NCBI GenBank assembly: GCA_031265635.1
Contig: JAISCK010000220.1
Coordinates: 1-12,880, forward strand
Length of the DNA stretch: 12,880 nucleotides
Reading direction: 5' to 3'
Source: Spirochaetaceae bacterium
Lineage (GTDB): Bacteria > Spirochaetota > Spirochaetia > Treponematales > Breznakiellaceae
Shown here: piece by piece, positions 5,869 through 12,880 of the stretch
How the letters are laid out: each line of letters starts with the position of its first letter
Position numbering within the stretch: position 1 is the stretch's first letter
Made by a program: the position numbers and the translations under genes
Notes under the pieces: generated by a model
What the model was told of the DNA's origin: nothing
What the model saw: the letters and a program-made list of their open reading frames with translations, nothing else
Database searches by the model: none

Positions 5869-7989
5869 ATGAAATTAACAAAACGTTTTTCCGGCGCGGC
5901 GCTGGTCTTCTTCCTGCTTGTTCACGGGGGTTGTGAATTGTATAATCTTCCGCTTAACGGCCGCGCGGACTTTTTCCCGGCGCAGGGGGTCCGGGCGGCA
6001 GTAACGAATTTTCAACAGCTCAGGGACGCCATAGAAGCGGCGCCTCCGGGCAAGACCTCCCTCATTATGATAGAAACGACTTTTACCACCTTGAGCGACG
6101 CCGCGTCTCCCGCGCCGCCCATCAAGATAGAAAACAAAATCATCGTCCTCGCCGCGGGCCAGGCGGACCAGAGCATTAAAAGAGAAAGTTCCCTTAAAGA
6201 TCAGTTCTTTCTGGTGAAAGCCGGAGGAGGACTCATCCTGGGAAAGAACGGAAACTCAGGCAAGCTCACCCTCACGGGAAACTCCCAGGCGGCGGACGCG
6301 GGATTTGTAAACGTTGAGGCGGGCGGAACGCTGACACTGAACAAGGACGCCGCGCTGCTTGACAACAATTCTAACACCTCATCAGGCGGCGGCGTATATG
6401 TTAGCGGAAATTTCATCATGAACGGAGGAGATATACGCGGCAACCGGGCGGCAGGCCCAGGAGGCGGCGTATATATAGCGCCGGGGGGCAGCTTCAAAAT
6501 GTCGGGCGGAACCATAAGCGGCAACAGCGCCGCCAAGGGCAGCGGCGTGTATATTGCCTCAAGCACATCGAATCTTTCAATGGCCGGCGGCGCGGTCATC
6601 GCCATGAATAACGACGTGTACCTCCAGAACGGGAGCCGCGTTACCATTGACCGGAATCTGACCGGGGCATTTCCCGTGGCGATCCTGACTCCAGAAAATT
6701 ACACTGTCCCGCCGCCCGCCACCCGCCTGCTTGAAGCTTCTTCGGCCCCGGACCTTGCGCCGGCAGCGCTGAAATTCGCCGTTACCCAGGCAAACGGAAA
6801 AAATTACAGCGTCAACAGCGGCGGCTACCTCAGCCTCAACCTCAGTACGGGCGGAATCGTGCGGCTCGCTTCCAGCAATGTTGAATACGCCAGCCTGCAG
6901 ACAGCCCTTGACGCGGCGGCGCAGCATGACACGGTGTATTTACTCGCCGACATTACCATGACCCTCCTCGGCGATACAGCCGACATTCCCGCCGGAAAGA
7001 ACATCACCATCGTTCCCTTTGGACAGGAAAAAAAGATTGTCAGGGGCGGAGTGATTCCCTTCGGCAGCCTCATAACGGTAAATCCGGGGGCGGTACTTAC
7101 ACTCTCGGGCGGTCAGGGAAACCTGATCATTGACGGCGCGGACAAGATCTCGGGCGGGGCGCTGATTCATGTACAGGACGCCCTGCTCGAAATAGAAGAC
7201 GGAGTAACCCTCAAAAACGGCAGCAACTGGAACCCCTCAAATTTTTTAGGAGGAAAAGGAGGAGGCGTTTCCATTTCCAGTACCTCGGATAGGCCTGTCC
7301 TCAATATGCGGGGAGGAACCATAACGGGGAACAAGGCTTTCCTCGCGGGCGGTATATACGCGGATAACGGAACCATAAACATAACAGGCGGAATAATCGA
7401 AGGGAATGACAGTTCCAATCCTTTCAGCGACGGAAGCATACGAATGGACAACGGCAATCTCATCCTGGGCGGGCAGGCGGAAATACGCGGCAATAAAACC
7501 AGGGGCGTATATATCGAAGAAGGCACATTCACCATGACAGGCGGGCTCATAAAATCCAACGATATAGGCGGCGTATTTGTGGATAAGGCGGTGTTCCTTA
7601 TGACACAGGGCGAAATCTCCGGGAACAAGTCCTACGGGGTATTTATCAGTAAAGGAACGTTTCACATGGGCGGAAACGCGCACATAGGCGTCCACAGCGG
7701 CGGCGTCGGAGTAAACTTTTCAGACGGCGTTGTTTTCTCCATGAAGGAAAACGCCCTGGTAGAAAGCGGCGTAGAGCTGGACTGGGGAAAATACATCACC
7801 GTTACGGGGCCGCTTACCCGGCCGTCTCCCGTGGCGACGATAATACCGGCAAGCTATATCAACGCCGAGACGCTTGTAGTCCTGGACAACGTAAGCGATA
7901 CAGGCCTCTTCGCCAAATTCGCCGTAACGCCCAGCAACGGGAACTACCATGTAGACGCCGCCGGAAAACTCGCCGCCGGTTCTCCGTAA
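5869..7989 (+). CDS. Beta-helix repeat lipoprotein with two duplicated modules
   Basis: The 706-residue protein begins MKLTKRF, then a hydrophobic stretch and HGGC with Cys at 22, fitting the relaxed spirochaetal lipobox, so a membrane-anchored, probably surface, lipoprotein is likely. The rest is right-handed parallel beta-helix: short repeats such as GGGVYVSGNFIMNGGDIRGN (173-192), GGGVYIAPGGSFKMSGGTIS (198-217) and GVYIEEGTFTMTGGLIKSN (546-564). It holds two modules. Each opens with a 'LQ/LR-x-A-hydrophobic-A-A' helix and a strand (QQLRDAIEAA at 49; ASLQTALDAA at 341) and closes with a similar end (FAVTQANGKNYSVNSGGYLSL near 303; FAVTPSNGNYHVDAAGKLA near 684), so about 43-325 and 337-706 look like a duplication. 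The fold occurs in pectin lyases and in adhesins, but no catalytic residues for polysaccharide cleavage are apparent, so I favour an adhesin or surface-structure role. The upstream gene diverges and the downstream gene converges, so it appears monocistronic. Confidence 0.85.
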   Translation: MKLTKRFSGAALVFFLLVHGGCELYNLPLNGRADFFPAQGVRAAVTNFQQLRDAIEAAPPGKTSLIMIETTFTTLSDAASPAPPIKIENKIIVLAAGQADQSIKRESSLKDQFFLVKAGGGLILGKNGNSGKLTLTGNSQAADAGFVNVEAGGTLTLNKDAALLDNNSNTSSGGGVYVSGNFIMNGGDIRGNRAAGPGGGVYIAPGGSFKMSGGTISGNSAAKGSGVYIASSTSNLSMAGGAVIAMNNDVYLQNGSRVTIDRNLTGAFPVAILTPENYTVPPPATRLLEASSAPDLAPAALKFAVTQANGKNYSVNSGGYLSLNLSTGGIVRLASSNVEYASLQTALDAAAQHDTVYLLADITMTLLGDTADIPAGKNITIVPFGQEKKIVRGGVIPFGSLITVNPGAVLTLSGGQGNLIIDGADKISGGALIHVQDALLEIEDGVTLKNGSNWNPSNFLGGKGGGVSISSTSDRPVLNMRGGTITGNKAFLAGGIYADNGTINITGGIIEGNDSSNPFSDGSIRMDNGNLILGGQAEIRGNKTRGVYIEEGTFTMTGGLIKSNDIGGVFVDKAVFLMTQGEISGNKSYGVFISKGTFHMGGNAHIGVHSGGVGVNFSDGVVFSMKENALVESGVELDWGKYITVTGPLTRPSPVATIIPASYINAETLVVLDNVSDTGLFAKFAVTPSNGNYHVDAAGKLAAGSP

Positions 7990-8008
7990 CGCCGGCCTCA
8001 TTCCGGCG
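7990..8008. terminator. Hairpin between convergent genes, possible bidirectional terminator
   Basis: CGCCGG (7990-7995) and CCGGCG (8003-8008) form a perfect 6-bp stem with a 7-base loop. It starts right after the TAA of the lipoprotein gene, and the loop holds the stop codon of the convergent nucleotidyltransferase gene. There is no T-run on either side, so it is not a classical intrinsic terminator; it may slow polymerase or protect 3' ends. Confidence 0.35.
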
Positions 8009-9095
8009 CCTTGCTCCTTCCGGGGCCCCTGCGCCTGCGCCTTCCCTCGCCCTCGTTCTGGAGCCGGTATTTCCGCACGGTGATGCCATGCTCCCGGAAA
8101 ATGAGGCGCACGGCCAGCTCCATCCCGGCCCTGGGAGGATTCATGGGCAGTACAAAACTCCGGGCGGCGAGAAGGGCCTCCTTAAAGGACTCGGGCCCGG
8201 CGCTTTCCCAGTCAAGGGCGTTTTCAAGATAATCACGCACAAGAGAGGAGAGGGCTTCTCCGGGAAGGCGCTCGGAACCGCGGGCTTCAAGACCTTTCAG
8301 GTACTGTTCCCTGAAAAGCGGCTTGGTTCTAAAAAGTTCCGCCGCCCTGGGCTGCAAATACCCGTAAAGCCCCAGGCTGTCGAGTTTTTTTACGATATCC
8401 GGGGCATGGGGCGAAGTGATGATCTTGTTGATTTCCTCGCCGAGCCGCGAAGAGGACACGCTTTTAAGAAGGGGCGCGTCTTTTTTTATTTTCCAGCGCA
8501 GGGTCAGGGGCAGGGCGCAGCCTGTGGCGGCGCCGTATTTTGCCGCCCGTATCATACGCACCGGGTCATCCTTAAAAATAAGGTCCAGGGGAATTATGGG
8601 CCTGATGCGCCTTGCCTTGATGTCCTTCATCCCGCCCACATAATCAACCACCAGTTCTTTCAGGGGATCGTAAAAAAAGGCGTTGACCGTAAAATCCCTG
8701 CGAAGCACGTCTTCTTCTATCGTGCCGTAGGTATTGCTCGTCGGGCCGTCCTTGAGGGAACGAAACGTGGAAACTTCAAATATTTTCGGACCGAAATACA
8801 CATGAACAAGGCGGAAGCGCCGGCCTATGATGCGGGAGTTGCGGAATACCTTTTTTATTTTTGAAGGGTTCGCGTCGGTAACTATGTCGAAATCCTTGGG
8901 GATCTTTCCCATCATCAGGTCCCGCACCGCGCCGCCTACTATATAGGTTTCATGCCCCTGGTTCTGGAGGCACCGCACTATATACACCGCGTCCTTGTCC
9001 ACGCTTTCGGGATTGATGCGGTGTTCATCCGCGGTGTACACAAGGGCCTTTTTGACGGTTTTTCCGTCGGCCTGCTTTACATACCGGTAACGCAC
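7998..9095 (-). CDS. pcnB: PcnB-type poly(A) polymerase / tRNA nucleotidyltransferase family protein
   Basis: The protein is a class II nucleotidyltransferase that adds nucleotides to RNA 3' ends, here most likely poly(A) tails for RNA decay. Visible motifs: YIVGGAVRDLMMG (51-63), metal-binding DFD (68-70), GRRFRLVHV (91-99), RRDFTVNAFFYDP (133-144), DYVGGMKDIKARRIRP (151-166), FKDDPVRMIRAAKY (174-187), SSSRLGEEINKII (214-226). The RRFRLVHV segment and the Arg-rich C-terminus (about 351-360) resemble PcnB more than CCA-adding enzymes. At 365 residues it is about 100 shorter than E. coli PcnB, mostly at the C-terminus. I chose GTG at 9095 because GAGG lies 5 bases upstream; the longer ATG start at 9131 would overlap the hydrolase gene and adds an unconserved-looking 12 residues. 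The gene follows the hydrolase by 7 bases, so they are co-transcribed. A CCA-adding function cannot be excluded from sequence alone. Confidence 0.85.
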   Translation of the reverse strand: MRYRYVKQADGKTVKKALVYTADEHRINPESVDKDAVYIVRCLQNQGHETYIVGGAVRDLMMGKIPKDFDIVTDANPSKIKKVFRNSRIIGRRFRLVHVYFGPKIFEVSTFRSLKDGPTSNTYGTIEEDVLRRDFTVNAFFYDPLKELVVDYVGGMKDIKARRIRPIIPLDLIFKDDPVRMIRAAKYGAATGCALPLTLRWKIKKDAPLLKSVSSSRLGEEINKIITSPHAPDIVKKLDSLGLYGYLQPRAAELFRTKPLFREQYLKGLEARGSERLPGEALSSLVRDYLENALDWESAGPESFKEALLAARSFVLPMNPPRAGMELAVRLIFREHGITVRKYRLQNEGEGRRRRRGPGRSKAPE

Positions 9096-9100
9096 AAAAG

Positions 9101-9105
9101 CCTCA
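9101..9105 (-). promoter_or_regulatory. Ribosome binding site deciding the pcnB start
   Basis: TGAGG on the minus strand merges the TGA stop of the upstream hydrolase gene (9105-9103) with a GAGG Shine-Dalgarno. It lies 5 bases before the GTG at 9095, which favours that start over ATG at 9131 and suggests translational coupling. Confidence 0.55.
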
Positions 9106-10047
9106 CAAATGCCGTTCCAGCCAGGAAACAAGATTGGCCCTTACTTCTTCGCTGTTTGTTTCGTTAAGGATTTCATGCCTGGCGTCGGGATACAGTACAT
9201 ATTCAAGATCGCTTATACCGTGTTTTTTATACGCTTCGACCAGGGCCGTGGGACTTACCCCCATGTCGCCCACGGGGTCCGCCGAGCCGCAGAAAATATA
9301 CACGGGCAGCTTTCCGGGAATACCCGCCAAAGCCTCATCCCGGTGGATTTCCCTGAGGCCGCGAATCAGGTCCCGGTAAAATCCGGCGCTGCACAGCTTT
9401 CCGCAGAGGGGATCGGCGGCATAGGCGTCCACAACCGCCTCGTCCCGTGAAAGCCAGTCAAAGGGGGTTCTGTTGGGCCTGAAGGGCCGGTTAAAACCGC
9501 CGTCAACCAGGGCGCGGGCCAGTTTGGACTGTCTTCTGCTTCCGCCGGTCAGGGCGATAAGGGACAGCGTCAAAGCACCCAGCACAGGCTTGAGGCCGTC
9601 AGGCCCCCTGGTTCCGGACAGGGCGCAGCCTGAAAGCCTCTCTCCCCGGCGTTCAATATAAGCCTGGGCTATAAAGGAACCCCAGGAATGTCCCAGCAAA
9701 AAGACGGGCCTATTCCCGTGAAGGGCCTCTATCTTATCAAAAATACCGTCCACATCGGATACTACCCTGAAAAACCCGTCCCAGTCGGCGCAGTGGCCGA
9801 GAAGCCCCCCCCCGGAAGGGCTGTTGACCGAGGTATCGGCGGTCCTGCCGTGCCCCCGCTGATCCGCAGCCCAGACCTCAATGCCCCTTTCGCAGAGCGC
9901 GGCGGCCAGGGTTTCATAGCGCAGGGAATGTTCGGCCATGCCATGGACAAGTTGTAAAATGGCCCGGGGTGTTTCCGGGGGTATCCATCGCCGGACAAAC
10001 AGATCCGCCCCGTCATCCTGAACCACCCTGAGTGTTGTCGCTTCCAT
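9103..10047 (-). CDS. Alpha/beta hydrolase, monoacylglycerol-lipase-like (serine hydrolase)
   Basis: The 314-residue protein is a cytoplasmic alpha/beta hydrolase of the lysophospholipase/monoacylglycerol lipase type. The oxyanion-side motif is LVHGMAEHS (33-41). The nucleophile elbow GHSWGS places S121. The acid is D257 (FCGSADPVGD) and the base is H291 (DARHEILNE). WAADQRGHGRT (59-69) is typical of the family. It has no signal peptide, and length matches the family. The ATG at 10047 has no Shine-Dalgarno and lies at the predicted transcription start, so the message may be leaderless. The coding strand contains a run of nine G (three Gly codons, residues 79-81), a possible slippage site. It is the first gene of a two-gene unit with pcnB. 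Substrate cannot be read from sequence: short-chain esters, acylglycerols or lysophospholipids are all possible. Confidence 0.85.
   Translation of the reverse strand: MEATTLRVVQDDGADLFVRRWIPPETPRAILQLVHGMAEHSLRYETLAAALCERGIEVWAADQRGHGRTADTSVNSPSGGGLLGHCADWDGFFRVVSDVDGIFDKIEALHGNRPVFLLGHSWGSFIAQAYIERRGERLSGCALSGTRGPDGLKPVLGALTLSLIALTGGSRRQSKLARALVDGGFNRPFRPNRTPFDWLSRDEAVVDAYAADPLCGKLCSAGFYRDLIRGLREIHRDEALAGIPGKLPVYIFCGSADPVGDMGVSPTALVEAYKKHGISDLEYVLYPDARHEILNETNSEEVRANLVSWLERHL
9805..9813 (-). repeat. Nine-base poly-G tract inside the hydrolase gene
   Basis: Nine consecutive C on the plus strand read as G9 on the coding strand and encode Gly-Gly-Gly at residues 79-81. At length nine the gene is in frame; gain or loss of one G would truncate it early. 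Treponemes are known to use poly-G tracts for phase variation, although usually in promoters or surface-protein genes. Confidence 0.8.
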
Positions 10048-10053
10048 GGCAGT

Positions 10054-10083
10054 ATTGTACCGCCTATACTATAATTCATTCAA
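10054..10083 (-). promoter_or_regulatory. Predicted promoter of the hydrolase-pcnB unit
   Basis: On the minus strand TTGAAT (10083-10078) and TACAAT (10059-10054) are separated by 18 bases. The predicted start point is about 10047, the first base of the ATG. The same 57-bp divergent gap (10048-10104) must also serve the plus-strand methyltransferase gene; TATAAT at 10070-10075 and TATAGT at 10090-10095 are -10-like on the plus strand, but neither has a convincing -35. Confidence 0.4.
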
Positions 10084-10104
10084 TAATGCTATAGTCCCCC
10101 AAGG

Positions 10105-11259
10105 ATGGAAACAGGGTATAGCTTCAGCGCCCGGGTCGAAAGCCTCGCGGCCGGAGGGGCCGGGGTGCTGCGCGTTGGGGGAATGGTTTTTTTTATGGAT
10201 TTTTGCGCTCCGGGGGATCTGGTACAGGGCCGCGTTACCGAAACCAGGGGCAGATGGGGCCGGGCCGAACTTACCGGGGTTCTGGAAGCCTCGCCGCACC
10301 GGGCCGCGCCGGTCTGTGCCCTGTACGGGCGCTGCGGCGGCTGCGGCCTCCAGCATATCGCGTATGAGGCCCAGCTTGAGGAGAAAAAAAACATGCTCCG
10401 GGACGCGCTTTCCCGTATAGGAGGGCTTGCCCCCGCCGGGGACTTTCCCCTGGTCCGGGGAGCGCCTCTGGAATACCGGAACAGAATGAAGTTTCACGCT
10501 GTTGTGAACCGGGACGCGGTCCCTGTCCCCGGCCTCAAGGAACGCCGGAGCGGCGCCGCCGAGGCCCTTGAGGACTGCCCGGTTGCCGACAGGGGGATAC
10601 GGAAGGCCCTGCGAGACAAAAGCCTCGAAGTCCCGGCGGGCAAAAAACAGTTTACCGTATATTCCCGGCATGACACCTTTCTTGTCGAAGGGAAGAACAG
10701 CCGGGGCGCCGTCCTTGTAGCCGGAAAGCGCCTGGTCCTTGACGCCGCCTGTTTTTTCCAGAGCAACGGAACACTCCTTGAAATCCTCATACAGGACCTC
10801 CTTGAAGCGGCCGGGAAGGCCGATACAAAACTGCCCGCCGCCGATGTTTTTGCCGGCGTGGGAACCTTTTCGGCCTTTCTGGGGGATATGTTTGCCCGGG
10901 TGGACCTTGTCGAAGAAAACAGGGAAGCCCTGGCCCTGGCCGCTGAAAACACCGGAGCGGGAGCGCGCTTTTTTCCCCTTACGGATTATGTGTGGGCTTC
11001 CCGCTGCCGGGAGAACTACGGCTTCATGGCGCTTGACCCGCCCCGGTCCGGCCTTTCGGGGACTCTTTCGGAATTCCTTTGCGAAAGGGGCCCTCCCCTT
11101 CTTGCCTATGTGACCTGCAATCCCGCCACCCTGGCCAGGGACGCGAAGCTGCTTGCCAAAACATACAGCCCTTCTTCCTTCAAGATATATGACTTTTATC
11201 CCCAGACCGCCCATATAGAATGTCTCGCCATTTTTACCCGGAGGAAGGAGGCCGCATGA
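10105..11259 (+). CDS. TrmA/RlmD-family RNA (uracil-5-)-methyltransferase with Fe-S cluster motif
   Basis: The 384-residue enzyme uses S-adenosylmethionine to methylate C5 of a uridine in rRNA or tRNA. An N-terminal TRAM-like domain (about 5-60) is followed by the 4Fe-4S ligands C71, C77, C80 (CALYGRCGGC) and C158 (EDCP), matching the C-x5-C-x2-C…C pattern of RumA/RlmD. The Rossmann part has FFQSN (217-221), the SAM loop VFAGVGTFSAFLG (248-260), DLVEENREAL (267-276), and ALDPPRSGL (309-317). The catalytic nucleophile is C338 in VTCNPATLARD and the C-terminal base is probably E372 (HIE). It is somewhat shorter than E. coli RlmD. RlmD (U1939), RlmC (U747) and dual enzymes cannot be told apart here, so no gene symbol is given. 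The ATG at 10105 is preceded directly by AAGG. The stop overlaps the start of the next gene. Confidence 0.9.
   Translation: METGYSFSARVESLAAGGAGVLRVGGMVFFMDFCAPGDLVQGRVTETRGRWGRAELTGVLEASPHRAAPVCALYGRCGGCGLQHIAYEAQLEEKKNMLRDALSRIGGLAPAGDFPLVRGAPLEYRNRMKFHAVVNRDAVPVPGLKERRSGAAEALEDCPVADRGIRKALRDKSLEVPAGKKQFTVYSRHDTFLVEGKNSRGAVLVAGKRLVLDAACFFQSNGTLLEILIQDLLEAAGKADTKLPAADVFAGVGTFSAFLGDMFARVDLVEENREALALAAENTGAGARFFPLTDYVWASRCRENYGFMALDPPRSGLSGTLSEFLCERGPPLLAYVTCNPATLARDAKLLAKTYSPSSFKIYDFYPQTAHIECLAIFTRRKEAA
11246..11251 (+). promoter_or_regulatory. Strong ribosome binding site for the propeller/HEAT gene
   Basis: AGGAGG at 11246-11251 lies 4 bases before the ATG at 11256, inside the end of the methyltransferase gene. 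It is the best Shine-Dalgarno in the window and fixes the start of the downstream gene. Confidence 0.75.
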
Positions 11260-12880
11260 AAAAACGGCGCCCGGTTTTAGCGCTGCTTGCTTCCCTGGTC
11301 CTGGTCCCAAGCGCGGCGCTTTTTGCCCAGGAAGCCTCTATCCCGCCGCTCTGGAGGCAGGCCCTGGGCGCTTCGGTCCTGGGAAGGCCGGCGGCCCAGG
11401 CCGAATCCGTGGTGATGGTCTGCGACGGGGGAACCCTCAAGTCCTACAGCCGCCGGGGGGCCTTGCTCTGGAGTTATTTTGCCGGAGGCCGCCTTGGTTC
11501 CCATATAAGCCGTTCACGGGAAGGCACAAGCTATGTCTGCGGAACCAACGGCGTTTTTATCGCCGTAAACCGCTCGGGCCGGGAACTGTGGCGCGTCCGC
11601 CTCCCCTCCCCCCTTTCGGCGCCCGCGCTTACAGGCTGGGACGGACGGCTTTTTGTGCCCCTCGGAGAATCCCTGCGCTGCTATACCGCCGCCGGCTATC
11701 TTCTCTGGTCCCGCGACTTTGACAGTCCCTTAAGTTTCGGCCCCCTCCCTGACAACAGGGGCGGCGTCATACTGGGCCTTGAACAACAGGACGGCGTTTT
11801 TCCGGTGTACAACATCACCCATTCAGGAGGGCTTTCGGTTTATTCCCTTGACGAGAAACCAATCCGCGCCGTTCCCCTGGAACTCAATACCGGGGAGGCA
11901 AAACAATACGGGCTGGCCTTTGTCTGTCAAAGCGGCAAGATTGAATGGAGGGGCGGCGGGGAAACCCTTACCCTTGCCCGCCTGCCTTCGCCGCCGCTGG
12001 ACGCCGTAAGCCGGGGAACCCGCCTTGCCCTGGCCCTTGCGGACGGCAGCGTCCGGCTCTTTGACGGCGAAACAAAAAGCGTGCTGTGGACAGGCGAGAG
12101 CCATCTTGAGAGCGGAAGCGCGGAAAAAGACCTTTCCATGCTCTATGATGAACGGGGCGTCTATGTTATTTCCCCCTCGGGAGCCTCGGGCTTTGCCGAG
12201 GACGGCAGAAGGCTCTGGCTGCTCCGCCTCAAGGGCGCTTCATCCTGCCCGGCCTTTGGCGACGAAGGCATACTGTATTCGGGAGGCGGCGACTGGATAC
12301 TCTACGCCTACCGCCTTGAGGAACGGGTGCTGAAGACGGCCCAATCCCTGTACGGCCCCCTTCCCGAAGGAAGTTACGGCATGGGAAATCCTCCCCCGTC
12401 AAGCCTCGGCGGCCCCATGCGGGAAAGCGAACTCAGGGATTATTTTCTCGGCCAGGAACATATACTCAGGGAACTCCTCACCATGATTGGGGACCAGGTA
12501 AGGAAGGGAGACGTGGGCCTCAACGAGGCTGAATACACGGCCTTTCTCATGGAAATAGGAGGCAGCGCGTCAGGCGCGTCCGTACAAAGCAGCGGGACGG
12601 TCCAGACAGCCTTCAGGGCCGAAGCCCTGCGCCTCCTTTCGTTTATAGGGTCCAGGGAAACCATACCCTTTCTGGTACGGGTCTTTGTCCGGGACCGGGA
12701 CACTTCGGTCAAAGCCGCCGCCGCCGCAGCCATAGGCCGTATCGGCGTTGACCCCGACGGCCTTGCCCTTGCCGCCTTTGCCGGCCTCAGCTTTCCGCCC
12801 GGACTCGCGCGGGACGACTACCTCCTCCTTTCCATGGCCGCCGCCATAGGTTCGCTCTGCCGCTTTTCCGGCCCGCCCCT
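11256..12880 (+). CDS. Exported beta-propeller (PQQ-like) and HEAT-repeat protein, C-terminus outside the window
   Basis: The frame is open from the ATG at 11256 to the last base (541 codons seen, no stop). MKKRRP followed by a hydrophobic core and ALFAQEA is a signal peptide, with likely cleavage after residue 24. Residues about 30-365 contain at least four 'LW' blades: GALLWSYFAGG (68), GRELWRVRL (108), GYLLWSRDF (147), GRRLWLLRL (317), as in PQQ-like beta-propellers. No PQQ or metal site is visible, so it is probably a binding scaffold, not a dehydrogenase. Residues about 387-541 are helical, including DRDTSVKAAAAAAIGRIG (480-497), typical of a HEAT repeat. The ATG overlaps the methyltransferase stop (ATGA), with a strong Shine-Dalgarno, so it is co-transcribed. 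Function is unknown; a periplasmic assembly or protein-interaction role is inferred. Confidence 0.8.
   Translation, partial: MKKRRPVLALLASLVLVPSAALFAQEASIPPLWRQALGASVLGRPAAQAESVVMVCDGGTLKSYSRRGALLWSYFAGGRLGSHISRSREGTSYVCGTNGVFIAVNRSGRELWRVRLPSPLSAPALTGWDGRLFVPLGESLRCYTAAGYLLWSRDFDSPLSFGPLPDNRGGVILGLEQQDGVFPVYNITHSGGLSVYSLDEKPIRAVPLELNTGEAKQYGLAFVCQSGKIEWRGGGETLTLARLPSPPLDAVSRGTRLALALADGSVRLFDGETKSVLWTGESHLESGSAEKDLSMLYDERGVYVISPSGASGFAEDGRRLWLLRLKGASSCPAFGDEGILYSGGGDWILYAYRLEERVLKTAQSLYGPLPEGSYGMGNPPPSSLGGPMRESELRDYFLGQEHILRELLTMIGDQVRKGDVGLNEAEYTAFLMEIGGSASGASVQSSGTVQTAFRAEALRLLSFIGSRETIPFLVRVFVRDRDTSVKAAAAAAIGRIGVDPDGLALAAFAGLSFPPGLARDDYLLLSMAAAIGSLCRFSGPP

Noticed and set aside
6380..6560. 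Repeated GGCGGCGTATATAT-like DNA, considered as tandem repeat or CRISPR
   Set aside because: The copies are imperfect, unevenly spaced and explained by the beta-helix protein repeat; there are no identical repeats with spacers.
8088..8864. 258-codon plus-strand frame opposite pcnB
   Set aside because: Shadow of a well-conserved nucleotidyltransferase; no start signal or domain.
10069..11310. 413-codon open frame on the minus strand opposite the methyltransferase
   Set aside because: The plus strand carries an intact Fe-S methyltransferase with all key residues; the antisense translation is Gly/Pro/Lys-rich with no domain.

Overview
The window looks like chromosomal DNA from a spirochaete of the Treponema group. 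By eye the GC content is well above 50%, so a termite-gut or free-living Treponema relative fits better than a low-GC host-associated species. This rests on four things: the relaxed lipobox, the 'GGGVY...MSGGTISGN' beta-helix lipoprotein, the FecR-domain protein next to class III cyclases, and secreted propeller/HEAT proteins. It is inference without a database search. No mobile element, CRISPR array, tRNA or rRNA is visible, and coding density is very high.

Layout. (1) Positions 5724 to 1, minus strand: a tight four-gene operon. It encodes a membrane sensor with a degenerate class III cyclase domain (5724-3880), a second sensor-cyclase with a near-canonical catalytic domain (3892-1913), a membrane-anchored FecR-domain protein (1922-150), and the first 48 codons of an exported protein (146-1). 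Neighbouring genes overlap or are 3 bases apart. (2) Positions 5725-5868: a divergent intergenic region with a good minus-strand promoter and a 9-bp direct repeat phased by 21 bp. (3) Positions 5869-7989, plus strand: a large beta-helix lipoprotein built from two duplicated modules. (4) Positions 10047 to 7998, minus strand: an alpha/beta hydrolase (monoacylglycerol-lipase-like) followed by a PcnB-type nucleotidyltransferase, convergent with the lipoprotein gene and separated from it by a small hairpin. (5) Positions 10105-12880, plus strand: a TrmA/RlmD-type RNA 5-methyluridine methyltransferase overlapping, by ATGA, an exported beta-propeller plus HEAT-repeat protein that runs off the window.

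The most interesting point is the cyclase pair. The upstream protein has lost the first metal-binding aspartate and has a 3-residue insertion at the second, but keeps the Asn/Arg transition-state motif (NLASR). The downstream protein keeps both metal aspartates but has Ser in place of that Asn (SLANR). This is the same division of labour as mammalian adenylyl cyclase C1 and C2. The two genes overlap by 13 bases and the proteins share architecture from membrane to C-terminal tail. I propose that they form an obligate heterodimeric membrane adenylyl cyclase, co-expressed with a FecR-domain envelope protein and an exported protein.
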